Shown piece by piece: positions 9,068 to 17,956 of a stretch of 64,000 nt of DNA (position 1 is the stretch's first letter; each line of letters starts with the position of its first letter). Origin of the DNA: Thermococcus barophilus MP. GTDB taxonomy: Archaea > Methanobacteriota_B > Thermococci > Thermococcales > Thermococcaceae. The notes under the pieces were generated by a model that was given only the letters and a program-made list of their open reading frames with translations, was not told the origin of the DNA and did not search any database. The translations under genes were made by a program, and so were the position numbers. The stretch covers positions 868,001 through 932,000 of the forward strand of contig NC_014804.1 of assembly GCF_000151105.2 (NCBI RefSeq), read 5' to 3'.

Positions 9068-10429
9068 ATGGCTGTTCATCCAATCGATTATCGCTATGGC
9101 AGCGAAGAAATGAGAAAAATCTGGGAAGAGGAAAACAAGTTACAGAAACTCCTTGATGTTGAGGCGGCTTTAGCGAGAGCACATGCGAAAGTCGGAAATA
9201 TCCCCAAAAAAAGTGCAGAAGTAATAAGCGAAAAGGCCAATACAAAATACGTCAAGCTTGAACGAGTGAAAGAAATCGAGGCTGAAATCCACCATGATAT
9301 TATGGCTGTTGTAAAAGCTTTAAGCGAAGTTTGCGGTGAGCATGGTAAATACGTTCACCTTGGGGCTACTTCAAATGATATAATTGATACTGCAAATGCT
9401 CTTCTTATTAAAGACTCCTTGGGGATAGTTCTTAAAGATCTGAGGGAACTGAGAACAATCCTAAAAGAACTCGCAAAAAAACACAAACACACCGCTTGTA
9501 TTGGGAGAACCCACGGACAGCATGCCGTTCCCACAACATACGGGATGAAGTTTGCTATATGGCTCGATGAGATACAGAGACACATTGAAAGGATAGAGCA
9601 AGCAAAAGAAAGAATTTTAGTCGGACAGATGAGCGGTGCTGTTGGGACTATGGCATCTTTCGGAGAAAAAGGATTGCAAGTCCAACGTTTAGTTATGGAA
9701 GATTTAGGGCTAAAACCTGCAAGAATAAGCAATCAGATAATCCAAAGAGACATTTATGCTGAGCTCGTCATGATTTTAGCTTTGATCGCATCCACCCTTG
9801 ACAAAATTGCCCTTGAGGTTAGAAACCTCCAAAGAACTGAAATTCTTGAAGTTAGCGAACCTTTTGGAAAGAAGCAGGTTGGTTCATCAACAATGCCTCA
9901 CAAGAGGAATCCAATAAGGAGCGAAAAAATATGTGGACTTGCGAGGATTATATATTCTAATGTTATCCCGGCACTTCTAAACAACCCGCTATGGCACGAA
10001 AGAGACTTAACAAACTCTTCAGTGGAGAGAGTAATTCTTCCAGAAACATTCATGCTGTTGGATGAAATGCTAAAAAATATGAAAAAAGTGCTCTCTGGCT
10101 TGGAATTTTTCCCTGAAAACATAAAACGTAACCTCTACTTAACAAACAACCTTATAATGGCAGAACCATTGATGCTGAAGTTAACAGAGAAAGGAATGGG
10201 AAGACAAGAGGCTCATGAAGTTGTTAGACAAATCGCCATGAAAGCATTCTATGAAAAGAGAGACTTAATTGAGATTGCTAAGGAAAATGAAGTTGTGAGA
10301 GAATACTTAGATGATGAGGATTTTAAGGGGTTAAAGCCAGAGAACTACATTGGACTTGCTCCCCAGATAGTAGATGGTGTAATTCGGTATATAGAAGAAA
10401 TTGAACAGAAAGAAGCTCAAAGATCTTAG
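9068..10429 (+). CDS. purB: Adenylosuccinate lyase
   Basis: Fumarase-superfamily enzyme acting twice in purine synthesis: SAICAR to AICAR plus fumarate, and adenylosuccinate to AMP plus fumarate. The 453-aa protein carries TSNDIID near residue 100, GRTHGQHAVPTTYG with the catalytic-type His, and the signature SSTMPHKRNP with the flexible catalytic Ser loop. ATG 9068 follows GGTGAT; the open frame extends much further upstream but there it overlaps the alba promoter. TATA-like CTTTTAAG near 9030. Confidence 0.94.
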   Translation: MAVHPIDYRYGSEEMRKIWEEENKLQKLLDVEAALARAHAKVGNIPKKSAEVISEKANTKYVKLERVKEIEAEIHHDIMAVVKALSEVCGEHGKYVHLGATSNDIIDTANALLIKDSLGIVLKDLRELRTILKELAKKHKHTACIGRTHGQHAVPTTYGMKFAIWLDEIQRHIERIEQAKERILVGQMSGAVGTMASFGEKGLQVQRLVMEDLGLKPARISNQIIQRDIYAELVMILALIASTLDKIALEVRNLQRTEILEVSEPFGKKQVGSSTMPHKRNPIRSEKICGLARIIYSNVIPALLNNPLWHERDLTNSSVERVILPETFMLLDEMLKNMKKVLSGLEFFPENIKRNLYLTNNLIMAEPLMLKLTEKGMGRQEAHEVVRQIAMKAFYEKRDLIEIAKENEVVREYLDDEDFKGLKPENYIGLAPQIVDGVIRYIEEIEQKEAQRS

Positions 10430-10431
10430 GT

Positions 10432-10470
10432 CTTTGTTTTTTGCTATGTTTATTTTTATTAACTTTTTGT
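10432..10470 (+). terminator. T-rich terminator region after purB
   Basis: Three T-runs (10437-10442 and two more by 10470) immediately after the purB stop fit the archaeal pattern of termination at U-rich stretches without a hairpin. Confidence 0.4.
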
Positions 10471-10745
10471 TATTTTATAAATCCATTATTGAGCATCTCT
10501 CAACATTTTCAGAGAATTTCTACTTATTATAGTTGTATAGCTTGTACATTTATAAATTTTAATTCAAAACCTTTATTTAGAGTATTTATTAATCTTTATT
10601 ATTTATAAAAAATTAAACTTTGATAGATTATAATAGAATGTTAGATTTGAGATAGTAAAAAATCTAAAAAAATTACGACATAAAAGATTAAAATTAGCGA
10701 AAAGATTTAATAACATACCCCATAACCCAAAAAGGGGAGAATAGT
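10471..10745. other. AT-rich intergenic region
   Basis: The 316-nt gap between purB and the RNA methylase is exceptionally AT-rich, with several TATA-like stretches. I see no ORF, hairpin or C/D motif. GGGGAGA before the next ATG is the only clear signal. Confidence 0.4.
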
Positions 10746-12143
10746 ATGGAAGAGATTTCAAACGCCATAATACAGCTCATTGAGAGAGAAAAAGAGGGAG
10801 AAAAGAAATTATCTATCCCTCCAAAAGGAGTTAGAGCTCTAATTGAGGCAGTTAGGTTAGCGGAGATTATAAAGCCCAGCCAATATGCAAAGAGAGAAGC
10901 ATTCAAAAAACACCAAATTGATGAGTATTATTTAAACAGAATGCTCACAATGCTCTTTTATGACATTATGAAAAAACAAGGATTAATAGATAGGGTGATT
11001 AATGACATTGTTGGTGTTAATCCTCTAATTCTGGATCCCTGGTTAAGAGCAGCTCTAAGGGTTGTAGTAGATGTGTCACTCTTCCATCATTCTAAACCCG
11101 GTACGCTCAAGGCTCTAAAATGGAAAGGATCAGACTTCATATCCTCCAAGACACATCCCTACGTTGGCATGTATTACTGGGATATCTTTGATAAAGTCAT
11201 TAGATATAAACCAAGACCCAAGAGTAGAGATGAATTCCTCGAATGGAAGTATATTGCACCCATTTGGCTTATAAGAAGGATTAAGAAGTTATTGGGTGAG
11301 GAAACGGAACAGTTCTTCCAAGCTGTGAACTCAAAACACAGCTGGACAAGCATTAGGGTGAATACCCTCAAAACCACTGTAGATGAAGTAGTAGAAGCTC
11401 TAAGAAGCGAAGGAAAGGAAGTAAAAGTAAGCGAAAGGGTTCCAACCATAGTGAAAATAAAGGGACCGTACGATTTTGATAGGAGCAAACTCTTCAGAGA
11501 AGGGAAGATTTTGGTACAAGAAGAGGCAAGTGCAGTAGCTTCCCTAATTCTCGACCCCAAGCCGGGAATGACTGTTGTAGATTTAGCCGCAGCTCCGGGA
11601 GGTAAAACAAGCCACATTGCAGAACTTATGAGGAATAAAGGAAAAATTTATGCTTTCGATATTGATGAATTCAGAATAAAGCGGATGAAAGAAATTCTAA
11701 AAAGAATGGGCGTAAACATAGTCAAAATAATCAGGAAAGACGGTAGAAAAGCTCCCAAAATTCTTGGAAGGGGAATTGCGGATAGAGTTCTATTAGATGC
11801 TCCATGCACGTCATCCGGAACCATAGGCAAGAACCCCGAGTTAAGGTGGAGATTAAGGGAAAATAAGATCTTAGAAATTGCCGAGCTGCAAAAAGACCTG
11901 CTTAAAGTCGCTGCTCAGCTCTTAAAGCCAGGAGGTAGGTTACTATATGCAACATGCAGCCTTTTTCCTGAAGAGAATGAAGAGAACATAGAATGGTTTT
12001 TAGGGACGTATGATAATTTCCGATTAATACCTCTAAACGGCCCATACGATGAATCTCCTCTGCTAAAAGGTACCATGAGGGCATATCCACATAGACATGG
12101 TACTATAGGATTTTTCTACGCCCTTTTAGAGAAATCGGAATAA
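10746..12143 (+). CDS. NOL1/NOP2/Sun-family RNA m5C methyltransferase
   Basis: 465-aa SAM-dependent cytosine-C5 RNA methyltransferase. The N-terminal third (to about residue 180) resembles the NusB-like/RNA-binding part of RsmB proteins. The catalytic domain has DLAAAPGGKTSH (SAM site, near 280), the motif IV catalytic-type DAPCTSSGTIG (near 345), and the motif VI cysteine in ATCSLFPEENE. Both cysteines needed for catalysis are present. Whether it modifies tRNA or rRNA cannot be read from the sequence. ATG preceded by GGGGAGA. Confidence 0.9.
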   Translation: MEEISNAIIQLIEREKEGEKKLSIPPKGVRALIEAVRLAEIIKPSQYAKREAFKKHQIDEYYLNRMLTMLFYDIMKKQGLIDRVINDIVGVNPLILDPWLRAALRVVVDVSLFHHSKPGTLKALKWKGSDFISSKTHPYVGMYYWDIFDKVIRYKPRPKSRDEFLEWKYIAPIWLIRRIKKLLGEETEQFFQAVNSKHSWTSIRVNTLKTTVDEVVEALRSEGKEVKVSERVPTIVKIKGPYDFDRSKLFREGKILVQEEASAVASLILDPKPGMTVVDLAAAPGGKTSHIAELMRNKGKIYAFDIDEFRIKRMKEILKRMGVNIVKIIRKDGRKAPKILGRGIADRVLLDAPCTSSGTIGKNPELRWRLRENKILEIAELQKDLLKVAAQLLKPGGRLLYATCSLFPEENEENIEWFLGTYDNFRLIPLNGPYDESPLLKGTMRAYPHRHGTIGFFYALLEKSE

Positions 12144-12200
12144 CTCATATGACAAAAGTTAAAAACACACCATACCATAAAATTTAAGGTGTACCAAAAA

Positions 12201-12533
12201 ATGCTGGAGATATTGGGCTTCATATTTTATGCAGGAGCTGCTTTGGTGATTCTTTTCATTGGAGCCTTTTCCGGAGGGATATCAAGAATACTGGCGTTAC
12301 CAGCAGCAATAGGGTACATGCTACTTGCTTTTTGGTCAATAGAACAAGTGGGGTCAGATATCGTCTCAAGGGGTCGGAATAGAGATAAAAGGCTAATGCT
12401 TGCATTAAACATAATCTCTTTTACCCTCGGAGCAGTGGCATTCTATATCTATATGGAGAGCATTGCAACACCAGCTTTACTCCTCGGCCCTGCATTTGTC
12501 ATTGGGCTTTGGAAGAGCTATAAGGGTCATTGA
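12201..12533 (+). CDS. Small integral membrane protein, unknown function
   Basis: 110 aa with four predicted hydrophobic helices: FIFYAGAALVILFIGAF, LALPAAIGYMLLAFWSIE, LMLALNIISFTLGAVAFYIY and a last TPALLLGPAFVIGLW, with a basic RGRNRDKR loop between the second and third. No family recognised. ATG 12201 has AAGGTG nine bases upstream; an in-frame GTG at 12189 is part of that ribosome binding site. Confidence 0.6.
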   Translation: MLEILGFIFYAGAALVILFIGAFSGGISRILALPAAIGYMLLAFWSIEQVGSDIVSRGRNRDKRLMLALNIISFTLGAVAFYIYMESIATPALLLGPAFVIGLWKSYKGH

Positions 12534-12709
12534 TCTGTTTCTTTTCTTTCAATGCATTGTTTATTTCATATCTCTCTGTATTCATCTGTTCAAGGATTTT
12601 AGATATAAGGCATATTATATGACAATTATGTATAGTGGTAAAATTAACAAAGTTTAAAAAGATGCAAAATAATCATGGTATGGAAGGGGATGAGTACCAG
12701 GTGAATACA

Positions 12710-13075
12710 ATGACCAATACTGTAAAGTATACCTACCTAAACCCTCTTGCAATTGAGATAATCATGACAAAGCTCCAACAAGCGGTTCTCTACCGAAATA
12801 TTACCCAACCATTTTTCAGAGAAAACCAAAAAAATGGATACCTCGAACTGGTGATCCCGGTTAATTGCCTCTCCCCATTGGAAAAGTACGTTTTGAAAGA
12901 GGCTGGTTATCCCAAAAAACCTGTGCGACTTGGAGATAGCATCATAAGAGCATTTGTAATAAATGTCCACCACATAGAACAGAACAACCCAGAACTATCG
13001 AAAGAGATAATTAATATTTATAACAAACGTCTGGGAGAGAGTTGTATCGGCCCATGTTACAAATATGAAAAATAA
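12710..13075 (+). CDS. Hypothetical protein
   Basis: 121-aa soluble protein without recognised family. It has no signal or membrane segment and ends with a CIGPCYKYEK tail holding two Cys. ATG 12710 is chosen because AGGTGA lies 5 nt upstream; ATG 12680 is an alternative without such support. A TATA-like GTTTAAAAAG sits near 12650-12659. It precedes the ferredoxin-ATPase cluster by 430 nt and a link to it is not shown. Confidence 0.5.
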   Translation: MTNTVKYTYLNPLAIEIIMTKLQQAVLYRNITQPFFRENQKNGYLELVIPVNCLSPLEKYVLKEAGYPKKPVRLGDSIIRAFVINVHHIEQNNPELSKEIINIYNKRLGESCIGPCYKYEK

Positions 13076-13440
13076 CCACCATAAATCGTAACCAATTTTT
13101 GTGGTGTTAAAGCGGGGGTTAGAGAATAAAAATGCTACCCGAATAATGCAGCATGAAAGCATGCCCACTTACTGATGCTCCCATGCAGGAGACAACTGAC
13201 ATTGTCTAAAACCTCCAAAACATAAAAATATTATTATCCAAATTTGTAAAATTTCTATGGTTTCTACTATTTTAATAAATTTAATTTTGTAATTTGTTAT
13301 AATCAATCAAATGTTACATATTTAGATATTAATTTAGCAGATACTATATATTATACAAAAAATTAAGATTATTACAAATGCTAAATATTACTTCCAATTA
13401 ACGTCAAAATTCTCATAAAATTCTGAGAGATGGTTTCACA
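13076..13440. other. Intergenic region with weak secondary structure
   Basis: About 365 nt upstream of operator A with no ORF. Around 13130-13210 short hairpins can be drawn (GCATG/CATGC near 13152-13164, AGACA/TGTCT near 13193-13210). The rest is AT-rich. No clear C/D, riboswitch or tRNA pattern. Confidence 0.3.
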
Positions 13441-13460
13441 ATTTTTGCATACGCACAAAA
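13441..13460 (+). promoter_or_regulatory. Palindromic operator A (MinD-ferredoxin ATPase promoter)
   Basis: ATTTTTGCATACGCACAAAA. It differs at three positions from the perfect palindrome TTTTGTGCATATGCACAAAA found at 20413-20432. It abuts a TATA-like TTTTTAAA (13461-13468), whose spacing predicts a start near 13490 just before GGAGGTG. A bound regulator would therefore touch the TFB/BRE region. Confidence 0.6.
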
Positions 13461-13501
13461 TTTTTAAACTTTTAGGTTCCCCTAATTCAGGAGGTGTTGG
13501 G

Positions 13502-14362
13502 ATGCAGATAGCAGTTAGCGGAGGAAAAGGGGGGACTGGAAAGTCAACAATAGCAATTAACTTGGCTATTGCTCTGAGGAATTACTTTGACCTGACTTTG
13601 GCGGATTTAGATGTGGAAGCCCCTAACGACCATATACTCTTAGGGATAGAACTTCAAAATGAAGAACCTGTTGAGCTTTTTATGCCACGTTTTGACTATT
13701 CCAAATGTATTAAGTGCAGAAGATGTGCTGAGGTTTGTGAAGAACATGCAATAATCACTATGAGAGATGGAACACCCTTTTTAATGCCTACACTATGTTC
13801 CGGTTGTGGTGCCTGTCGGATAGTCTGCCCCGTTGAAGGAGCAATTTTGGAAGGTAAAAAGCTGATGGGCCACACATATCTAACCGAAACTCCATATGGG
13901 TTCCAGTTGGTTACAGGCAAACTGTTGGAGGGTGAAGAGAGAGCGATGCCTATCGTCGTTGCAGCAAAGGAAAGGGCAAAGGCACTTAATAAAGAACTTT
14001 TGATAGTTGATACTGCGGCAGGAACGAGCAACACTGTTTCTAAAGCTTTAGAGGATTCCCAGCTTATTATCGCTGTCACCGAACCTACGCCGTTAGGTCT
14101 TCATGACTTAGAGCTAATCCTCAAGCTCGCAGATATTATGGGGATTGAGGCATGGGTTGTTATCAATAGAAGCGATTTAGGAAAGAAAGAAGACGTGAAA
14201 GAACTTGCAAGAAGATATAATGCCAGAATTACTGCTGAGATTCCCTATAGTGAAAACATAATCAAGAGCTACGTTGAAGGAAGACCAATTGTTTTGAGCG
14301 ATTGTGGGGAAGCGGAAATTTTCAGAAAGCTTGCTGAAGAGGTTGTCAGCTATTTGAGGTGA
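13502..14362 (+). CDS. MinD/Mrp-superfamily ATPase with inserted two-[4Fe-4S] ferredoxin domain (first copy)
   Basis: 286 aa. Deviant Walker A GGKGGTGKST at residues 7-16, then an inserted bacterial-type ferredoxin domain (residues about 60-115) with two complete CxxCxxCxxxC/P motifs (CIKCRRCAEVCEEHA and CSGCGACRIVCP), then the rest of the MinD fold. This is the COG1149 type, related to Mrp/NBP35 scaffold ATPases. Related ATPases are encoded with NifX-like proteins in the ORP complex of Desulfovibrio. Start ATG 13502 after GGAGGTG. Followed 5 nt later by its paralogue. Confidence 0.9.
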   Translation: MQIAVSGGKGGTGKSTIAINLAIALRNYFDLTLADLDVEAPNDHILLGIELQNEEPVELFMPRFDYSKCIKCRRCAEVCEEHAIITMRDGTPFLMPTLCSGCGACRIVCPVEGAILEGKKLMGHTYLTETPYGFQLVTGKLLEGEERAMPIVVAAKERAKALNKELLIVDTAAGTSNTVSKALEDSQLIIAVTEPTPLGLHDLELILKLADIMGIEAWVVINRSDLGKKEDVKELARRYNARITAEIPYSENIIKSYVEGRPIVLSDCGEAEIFRKLAEEVVSYLR

Positions 14363-14367
14363 TTAAA

Positions 14368-15255
14368 ATGCAGATTGTCATTGCAAGCGGTAAAGGTGGA
14401 GTTGGGAAATCAACAGTTGCGGCTTCACTCATATATCTGCTCAAGGACAGGTACAAGCTTATAGCAGTTGACGCCGATGCTGATGCTCCAAACCTCCACC
14501 TGCTCTTTGGAGTCAAAAAGTGGGAAGAAGAGAAAGAGCTAACAGGAGCCAAAGTTGCAAGGATAGATCAAGATACGTGCATTAGATGTGGTATTTGCTA
14601 TGAGAGATGTCCCTATGAAAGCATAAAGCTTGTGGATGGGAAATATGTTGTGAATGAGCTCACATGTGAAGGCTGTGGAGTCTGTAAACTTGTGTGCCCA
14701 GTCAGGGGGACAATAACTCTTGAAGAAGTTCGCTCTGGAGTGATTAGAAAGACAACAACAGGGTATGGATTTCCATTGATTTCAGCTCAATTAGATGTGG
14801 GGAGACCAAACTCTGGAAAGCTCGTTACAGAGGAAAAAGAGTGGGCAAAGAAGATAATGTATGAGCAAGAACTGGATCACATGATAGTCGATTCAGCGGC
14901 AGGAATTGGATGTCAGGTTATTGCCAGCGTTGGCGGAGCAGATGTTGCCATTCTTGTTGCAGAGCCTACTCCAGCATCACTGAGTGATGTTAAAAGGGTT
15001 TACAAGGTTGTCCAGCACTTCAGGGAACCAGCTTATTTGATAATAAATAAAGCAGACATAAACCCTGGCTTTGAAGGACTTTATGAGTTTGCAGAGCAGG
15101 AGGGGATACCAATTTTGGGTGAAATACCCTACGATAGGGCAATTCCATACAGTATGACCATGCTTAAGCCATTTGTTGAAGCATTTCCGGAGTCAAAAGC
15201 CAGCAAAGCACTTAAGGAAATTGCAAAAGCTGTGGAGGATGAGATTTTGGAGTAG
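14368..15255 (+). CDS. MinD/Mrp-superfamily ATPase with inserted two-[4Fe-4S] ferredoxin domain (second copy)
   Basis: 295 aa, paralogous to the preceding gene. Walker A GKGGVGKST near residue 8, ADADAPNLHLLFG, then ferredoxin motifs CIRCGICYERCP and CEGCGVCKLVCP around residues 68-110, and DSAAGIGCQV (Walker B region) near 175. Two different ATPases side by side suggest a heterodimer, by analogy with other paired scaffold ATPases. ATG 14368 has AGGTGAT just upstream, overlapping the previous stop; cotranscription is near certain. Confidence 0.9.
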   Translation: MQIVIASGKGGVGKSTVAASLIYLLKDRYKLIAVDADADAPNLHLLFGVKKWEEEKELTGAKVARIDQDTCIRCGICYERCPYESIKLVDGKYVVNELTCEGCGVCKLVCPVRGTITLEEVRSGVIRKTTTGYGFPLISAQLDVGRPNSGKLVTEEKEWAKKIMYEQELDHMIVDSAAGIGCQVIASVGGADVAILVAEPTPASLSDVKRVYKVVQHFREPAYLIINKADINPGFEGLYEFAEQEGIPILGEIPYDRAIPYSMTMLKPFVEAFPESKASKALKEIAKAVEDEILE

Positions 15256-15339
15256 TTTTAAGTTCTATTTTTATCTTAAGTCTCAGTTGTTAAACACTAC
15301 CGATAAACCTAAAGCCAAATACCAGTTAATATTTTTGAA

Positions 15340-16437
15340 ATGGCAAAGTGCAAGTTGTGTGGTTATGAGTCCAAAGAGATAAGCAAATCAATTGGAGTAT
15401 GTGTTAACTGCCTTAGAAAAGATGATCAAGCTTTGAAAACAGCAATGGAAAGTCACTTCAAGTGGCGTGAACTTATAGGGCTTCCTCCAGAGCCACCAAA
15501 GGATGGAGAGCTCCAATGCAAAATATGTGTTAATGAATGCAATATCCCAAGAGGTGGCTCAGGTTACTGCGGAATAATATGGAACAAAGGTGGAATGTTG
15601 ACCACAATAACCGGGACATTTGACAAAGCTTACCTCCACTGGTATCTCGACCCTCATCCAACAAACTGCGTTGCTGAGCCCATCTGTCCTGAGAGAGAGC
15701 ATTACGGCTTTTACAACTTAGCTGTATTTTATGCTGGATGCAACTTGGACTGCCTCTTCTGCCAGAATGTTCAGCACAAATACATGATAAAAGAGGGTAG
15801 AATTGACCTAAGGGAAGGCATTGTGTTAAGTACAGATGAGCTTGCAAATATCGCTATGCAGAGACGGGTTACTTGTGTCTGCTACTTCGGAGGTGATCCA
15901 ACACCGCACAGCATTTATGCTCTGAAAGTCTCAAGAAAAATTCTAAAGCAGGCTGAAGAAAGTAAAGAAATGAAAAGAATCTGCTGGGAGACAAATGGCT
16001 TGGAAAATCCGAAGATTATGACGAAAATGGCAGAGCTCAGCCTTAAAAGCGGAGGGATTGTTAAGATCGACTGGAAGGCATACACATCAAGTGTTTATCA
16101 GGCTCTGACAGGGATAAATGGGGAAAAAGCCATCAAAAGGATAAAAGAGAACATCAAGCTTGTCTTAAAGATGAGTGAAGGAAGAGAGCTACCTCTTCTG
16201 GTTGTCAGCACTCTTGTGGTTCCCCACTACATTGATGAGCATGAGGTGTTTAATATTGCAAGGTATATAGCTGGAATAAATCCAGAAACCCCTTATGTGC
16301 TGTTGGCTTTTACCCCCCAACATTTAATGTATGATGTTCCAACAACAAGCAGGAGGCAAATGGAAAAGGTTTACAAAGCAGCTCAGGAGGCTGGGCTGAA
16401 AAACATTTACATCGGGAATCCATGGCTACTAAGATAA
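15340..16437 (+). CDS. Radical SAM protein, PflA/AmmeMemoRadiSam-like
   Basis: 365 aa. N-terminal zinc-ribbon-like CKLCGYES...CVNC, a second Cys cluster (CKICVNECNIPRGGSGYCG, residues about 65-83), then the radical SAM signature GCNLDCLFCQN (CxxxCxxC) near residue 134 that binds the [4Fe-4S]-SAM cluster. The domain order fits COG1180 glycyl-radical-activating or AmmeMemoRadiSam proteins. No glycyl-radical enzyme or Memo protein is present in the window, so its substrate is open. It sits 85 nt after the ATPase pair, same strand, and may belong to the same system. Confidence 0.85.
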   Translation: MAKCKLCGYESKEISKSIGVCVNCLRKDDQALKTAMESHFKWRELIGLPPEPPKDGELQCKICVNECNIPRGGSGYCGIIWNKGGMLTTITGTFDKAYLHWYLDPHPTNCVAEPICPEREHYGFYNLAVFYAGCNLDCLFCQNVQHKYMIKEGRIDLREGIVLSTDELANIAMQRRVTCVCYFGGDPTPHSIYALKVSRKILKQAEESKEMKRICWETNGLENPKIMTKMAELSLKSGGIVKIDWKAYTSSVYQALTGINGEKAIKRIKENIKLVLKMSEGRELPLLVVSTLVVPHYIDEHEVFNIARYIAGINPETPYVLLAFTPQHLMYDVPTTSRRQMEKVYKAAQEAGLKNIYIGNPWLLR

Positions 16438-16438
16438 T

Positions 16439-16792
16439 TTATTCCTCGTTATCCGAGCTTTGGGTTTTTGGCACCTCATTTCCCTGTGCCAAAATTATCA
16501 GCTCCCTTCCCTCAACGAGCATTTGTGCAACTTTCTTCCTTGCTGAGCTTAAAGCTCTCCAGACCGTTCCTCTCGAAACACCCATTCTCCTTCCTGCCTC
16601 TTCCTGGGTTAGTCCTTCATAATCCACCAATCTCAATGCCTCAAACTCCTCGTATGTCATGAAAATCGGCGGCTGAGGTGGTCCAATAGGTGGGCGCGCT
16701 GGATAGAAGTGCTTAATCTCTGGGATGAGGCCAATAAAGCGCATCTTCCTTCTTCGCCCTCTGCCTCTACCTCTTCCTGTTCCCCAAGGCAT
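16439..16792 (-). CDS. DUF134-family helix-turn-helix DNA-binding protein
   Basis: 117 aa. A basic start (WGTGRGRGRGRRRK), a Pro-rich patch PARPPIGPPQPP, MTYEEFEALRLVDYEGLTQ and then a clear sigma-region-4-like HTH (QEEAGRRMGVSRGTVWRALS). This is the DUF134 family, often neighbouring NifX-like and MinD-ferredoxin genes in anaerobes. It is the obvious candidate to bind the three palindromes in this region. Start ATG 16792 with GGTG 6 nt before it. Convergent with the radical SAM gene, leaving only one base between the stops. Confidence 0.85.
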   Translation of the reverse strand: MPWGTGRGRGRGRRRKMRFIGLIPEIKHFYPARPPIGPPQPPIFMTYEEFEALRLVDYEGLTQEEAGRRMGVSRGTVWRALSSARKKVAQMLVEGRELIILAQGNEVPKTQSSDNEE

Positions 16793-16910
16793 TTCAACAC
16801 CAAGCAAGAATTTTTCATTCAGACTTTATAGGGATTTCCCTTCAATTCAACTTGAAACTGTCAAAGGGTTTTTTAGGAAAGTTCTGCAAAACTTAATTTC
16901 AGGTGGGAAA

Positions 16911-17261
16911 ATGAAAAAGATGGTGACAATTATTGTTTTGCTTATTGTTGGTGGAGCAATAGCCACTTGGAGCCATATCAAAGAAGAGAAGAGAGTAGTG
17001 GTATTACAAGCAACGTTTAAAATGGGTGGCATAACTTATGAAGGGTATAAAATACAAGGAGATACCTTGATTTTTGAATTCAAGCGAACTGGGGATGTTT
17101 TTACTCAGGCAATAGTGAAGAAAGAGGTTAAGGTAGGAATTGAAGATTTCCCTGCCAGAGTTGTTGTGGAGGTCAACACCAACGGAAATGTTAAGAGATA
17201 TGAGGCAGAATTAATTTTTGATGGGGATGATGAGAGAGTATATAAAGCCTCAGAGCTTTGA
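16911..17261 (+). CDS. Small secreted or membrane-anchored protein, unknown function
   Basis: 116 aa. N-terminal MKKMVTIIVLLIVGGAIATW is a signal anchor with no clear cleavage site; the rest is a beta-rich extracytoplasmic domain with alternating hydrophobic/charged residues (VVLQATFKMGGITYEGYKI). No family recognised. AGGTGGG lies 4 nt before ATG 16911; the longer open frame upstream runs over the DUF134 promoter. Its 3' end overlaps the small zinc-finger gene by 35 nt. Confidence 0.6.
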   Translation: MKKMVTIIVLLIVGGAIATWSHIKEEKRVVVLQATFKMGGITYEGYKIQGDTLIFEFKRTGDVFTQAIVKKEVKVGIEDFPARVVVEVNTNGNVKRYEAELIFDGDDERVYKASEL

Positions 17262-17382
17262 GTTTGTGTGTCCGTTCTGCGGGTACAGAGCAAGGAGCCT
17301 CGAAGAGCTTAAGCAGCATATCTTTGAAAAGCATACCTTTAACAGAGAGGACATCAGAGGTTCACGGTTCATCAGGATCTAA
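17227..17382 (+). CDS. 51-aa C2H2 zinc-finger miniprotein
   Basis: Short ORF beginning MMREYIKPQSFEF, overlapping the 3' end of the previous gene in another frame. It contains one classical finger: CPFC, twelve residues, then HIFEKH (C-x2-C-x12-H-x4-H). Single-finger C2H2 proteins of about 50-60 aa are common in archaea and usually bind nucleic acid. Tandem ATGs at 17227 and 17230; the ribosome binding site is weak, so coupling to the upstream gene is likely. Ends with RFIRI. Confidence 0.75.
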   Translation: MMREYIKPQSFEFVCPFCGYRARSLEELKQHIFEKHTFNREDIRGSRFIRI

Positions 17383-17444
17383 AAAGGTGAGGTGCTTAAG
17401 AAAGGTTAATAACTTGTCATAAAGAACTTTCTGTGGTGGGTGAG

Positions 17445-17900
17445 ATGGAATTTAAAGTTGTAGAGAGAAAGATAGGATGGCACAAAGACTTTGACAGTTC
17501 GCATTTTTTGGCTCTGCCTTACGACAGCAAATGCTTGAGAATTCATGGGCATACCTACAACGTCGATGTTGAGATTTGGGGAGACTTAGATGAGAGGGGT
17601 ATGATTTTTGATTTCAATCACTTAAGCAATCTCATTAAGGAAGTCGATCACCGCATTTTAACAAGTATCGAGTGGATCAAAGAGGAGGGGGATCACATAA
17701 TCATAGTTCAGAATGACAAAGAGCTCAAACTTCCAAAAAAAGAAGTAGTTATAGTCGATGCTCCCAATGTTACTGCCGAGCTCATAGCGGAGTGGTTTGC
17801 AAAGAGGATAGCAGAAAAAGCCGGAGAAAATGTAAAGCGAATAAAAGTTAGGGTCTGGGAAGACCCGAGGAGCTATGCTGAGATAGTCTTAGAACGCTAA
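17445..17900 (+). CDS. 6-pyruvoyl-tetrahydropterin synthase/QueD family protein
   Basis: 151 aa. The zinc and catalytic signature CLRIHGHTYNVDVEIWG (C-x3-HGH) is present, with a third His in SSHFL, then FDFNHLSNLIKEVDHRIL and a C-terminal NVTAELIAEWFA helix. The family makes 6-carboxy-tetrahydropterin for archaeosine/queuosine or, in archaea, other pterins; the CxxxHGH form favours QueD-type chemistry. About 32 extra residues in the middle (SIEWIKEEGDHIIIVQNDKE) are common in archaeal members. ATG 17445 after GGTGGG; own promoter plausible. Confidence 0.85.
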   Translation: MEFKVVERKIGWHKDFDSSHFLALPYDSKCLRIHGHTYNVDVEIWGDLDERGMIFDFNHLSNLIKEVDHRILTSIEWIKEEGDHIIIVQNDKELKLPKKEVVIVDAPNVTAELIAEWFAKRIAEKAGENVKRIKVRVWEDPRSYAEIVLER

Positions 17901-17956
17901 CGTTGTTCCAAAAAGATTAAATTCTGTTCACCATATCTTTTTTGAGGTGAAGGAAG

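Noticed and set aside
17901-17956. Queuosine riboswitch upstream of the PPC gene or near queD
   Set aside because: Leaders are too short (under 60 nt) and show no fold.
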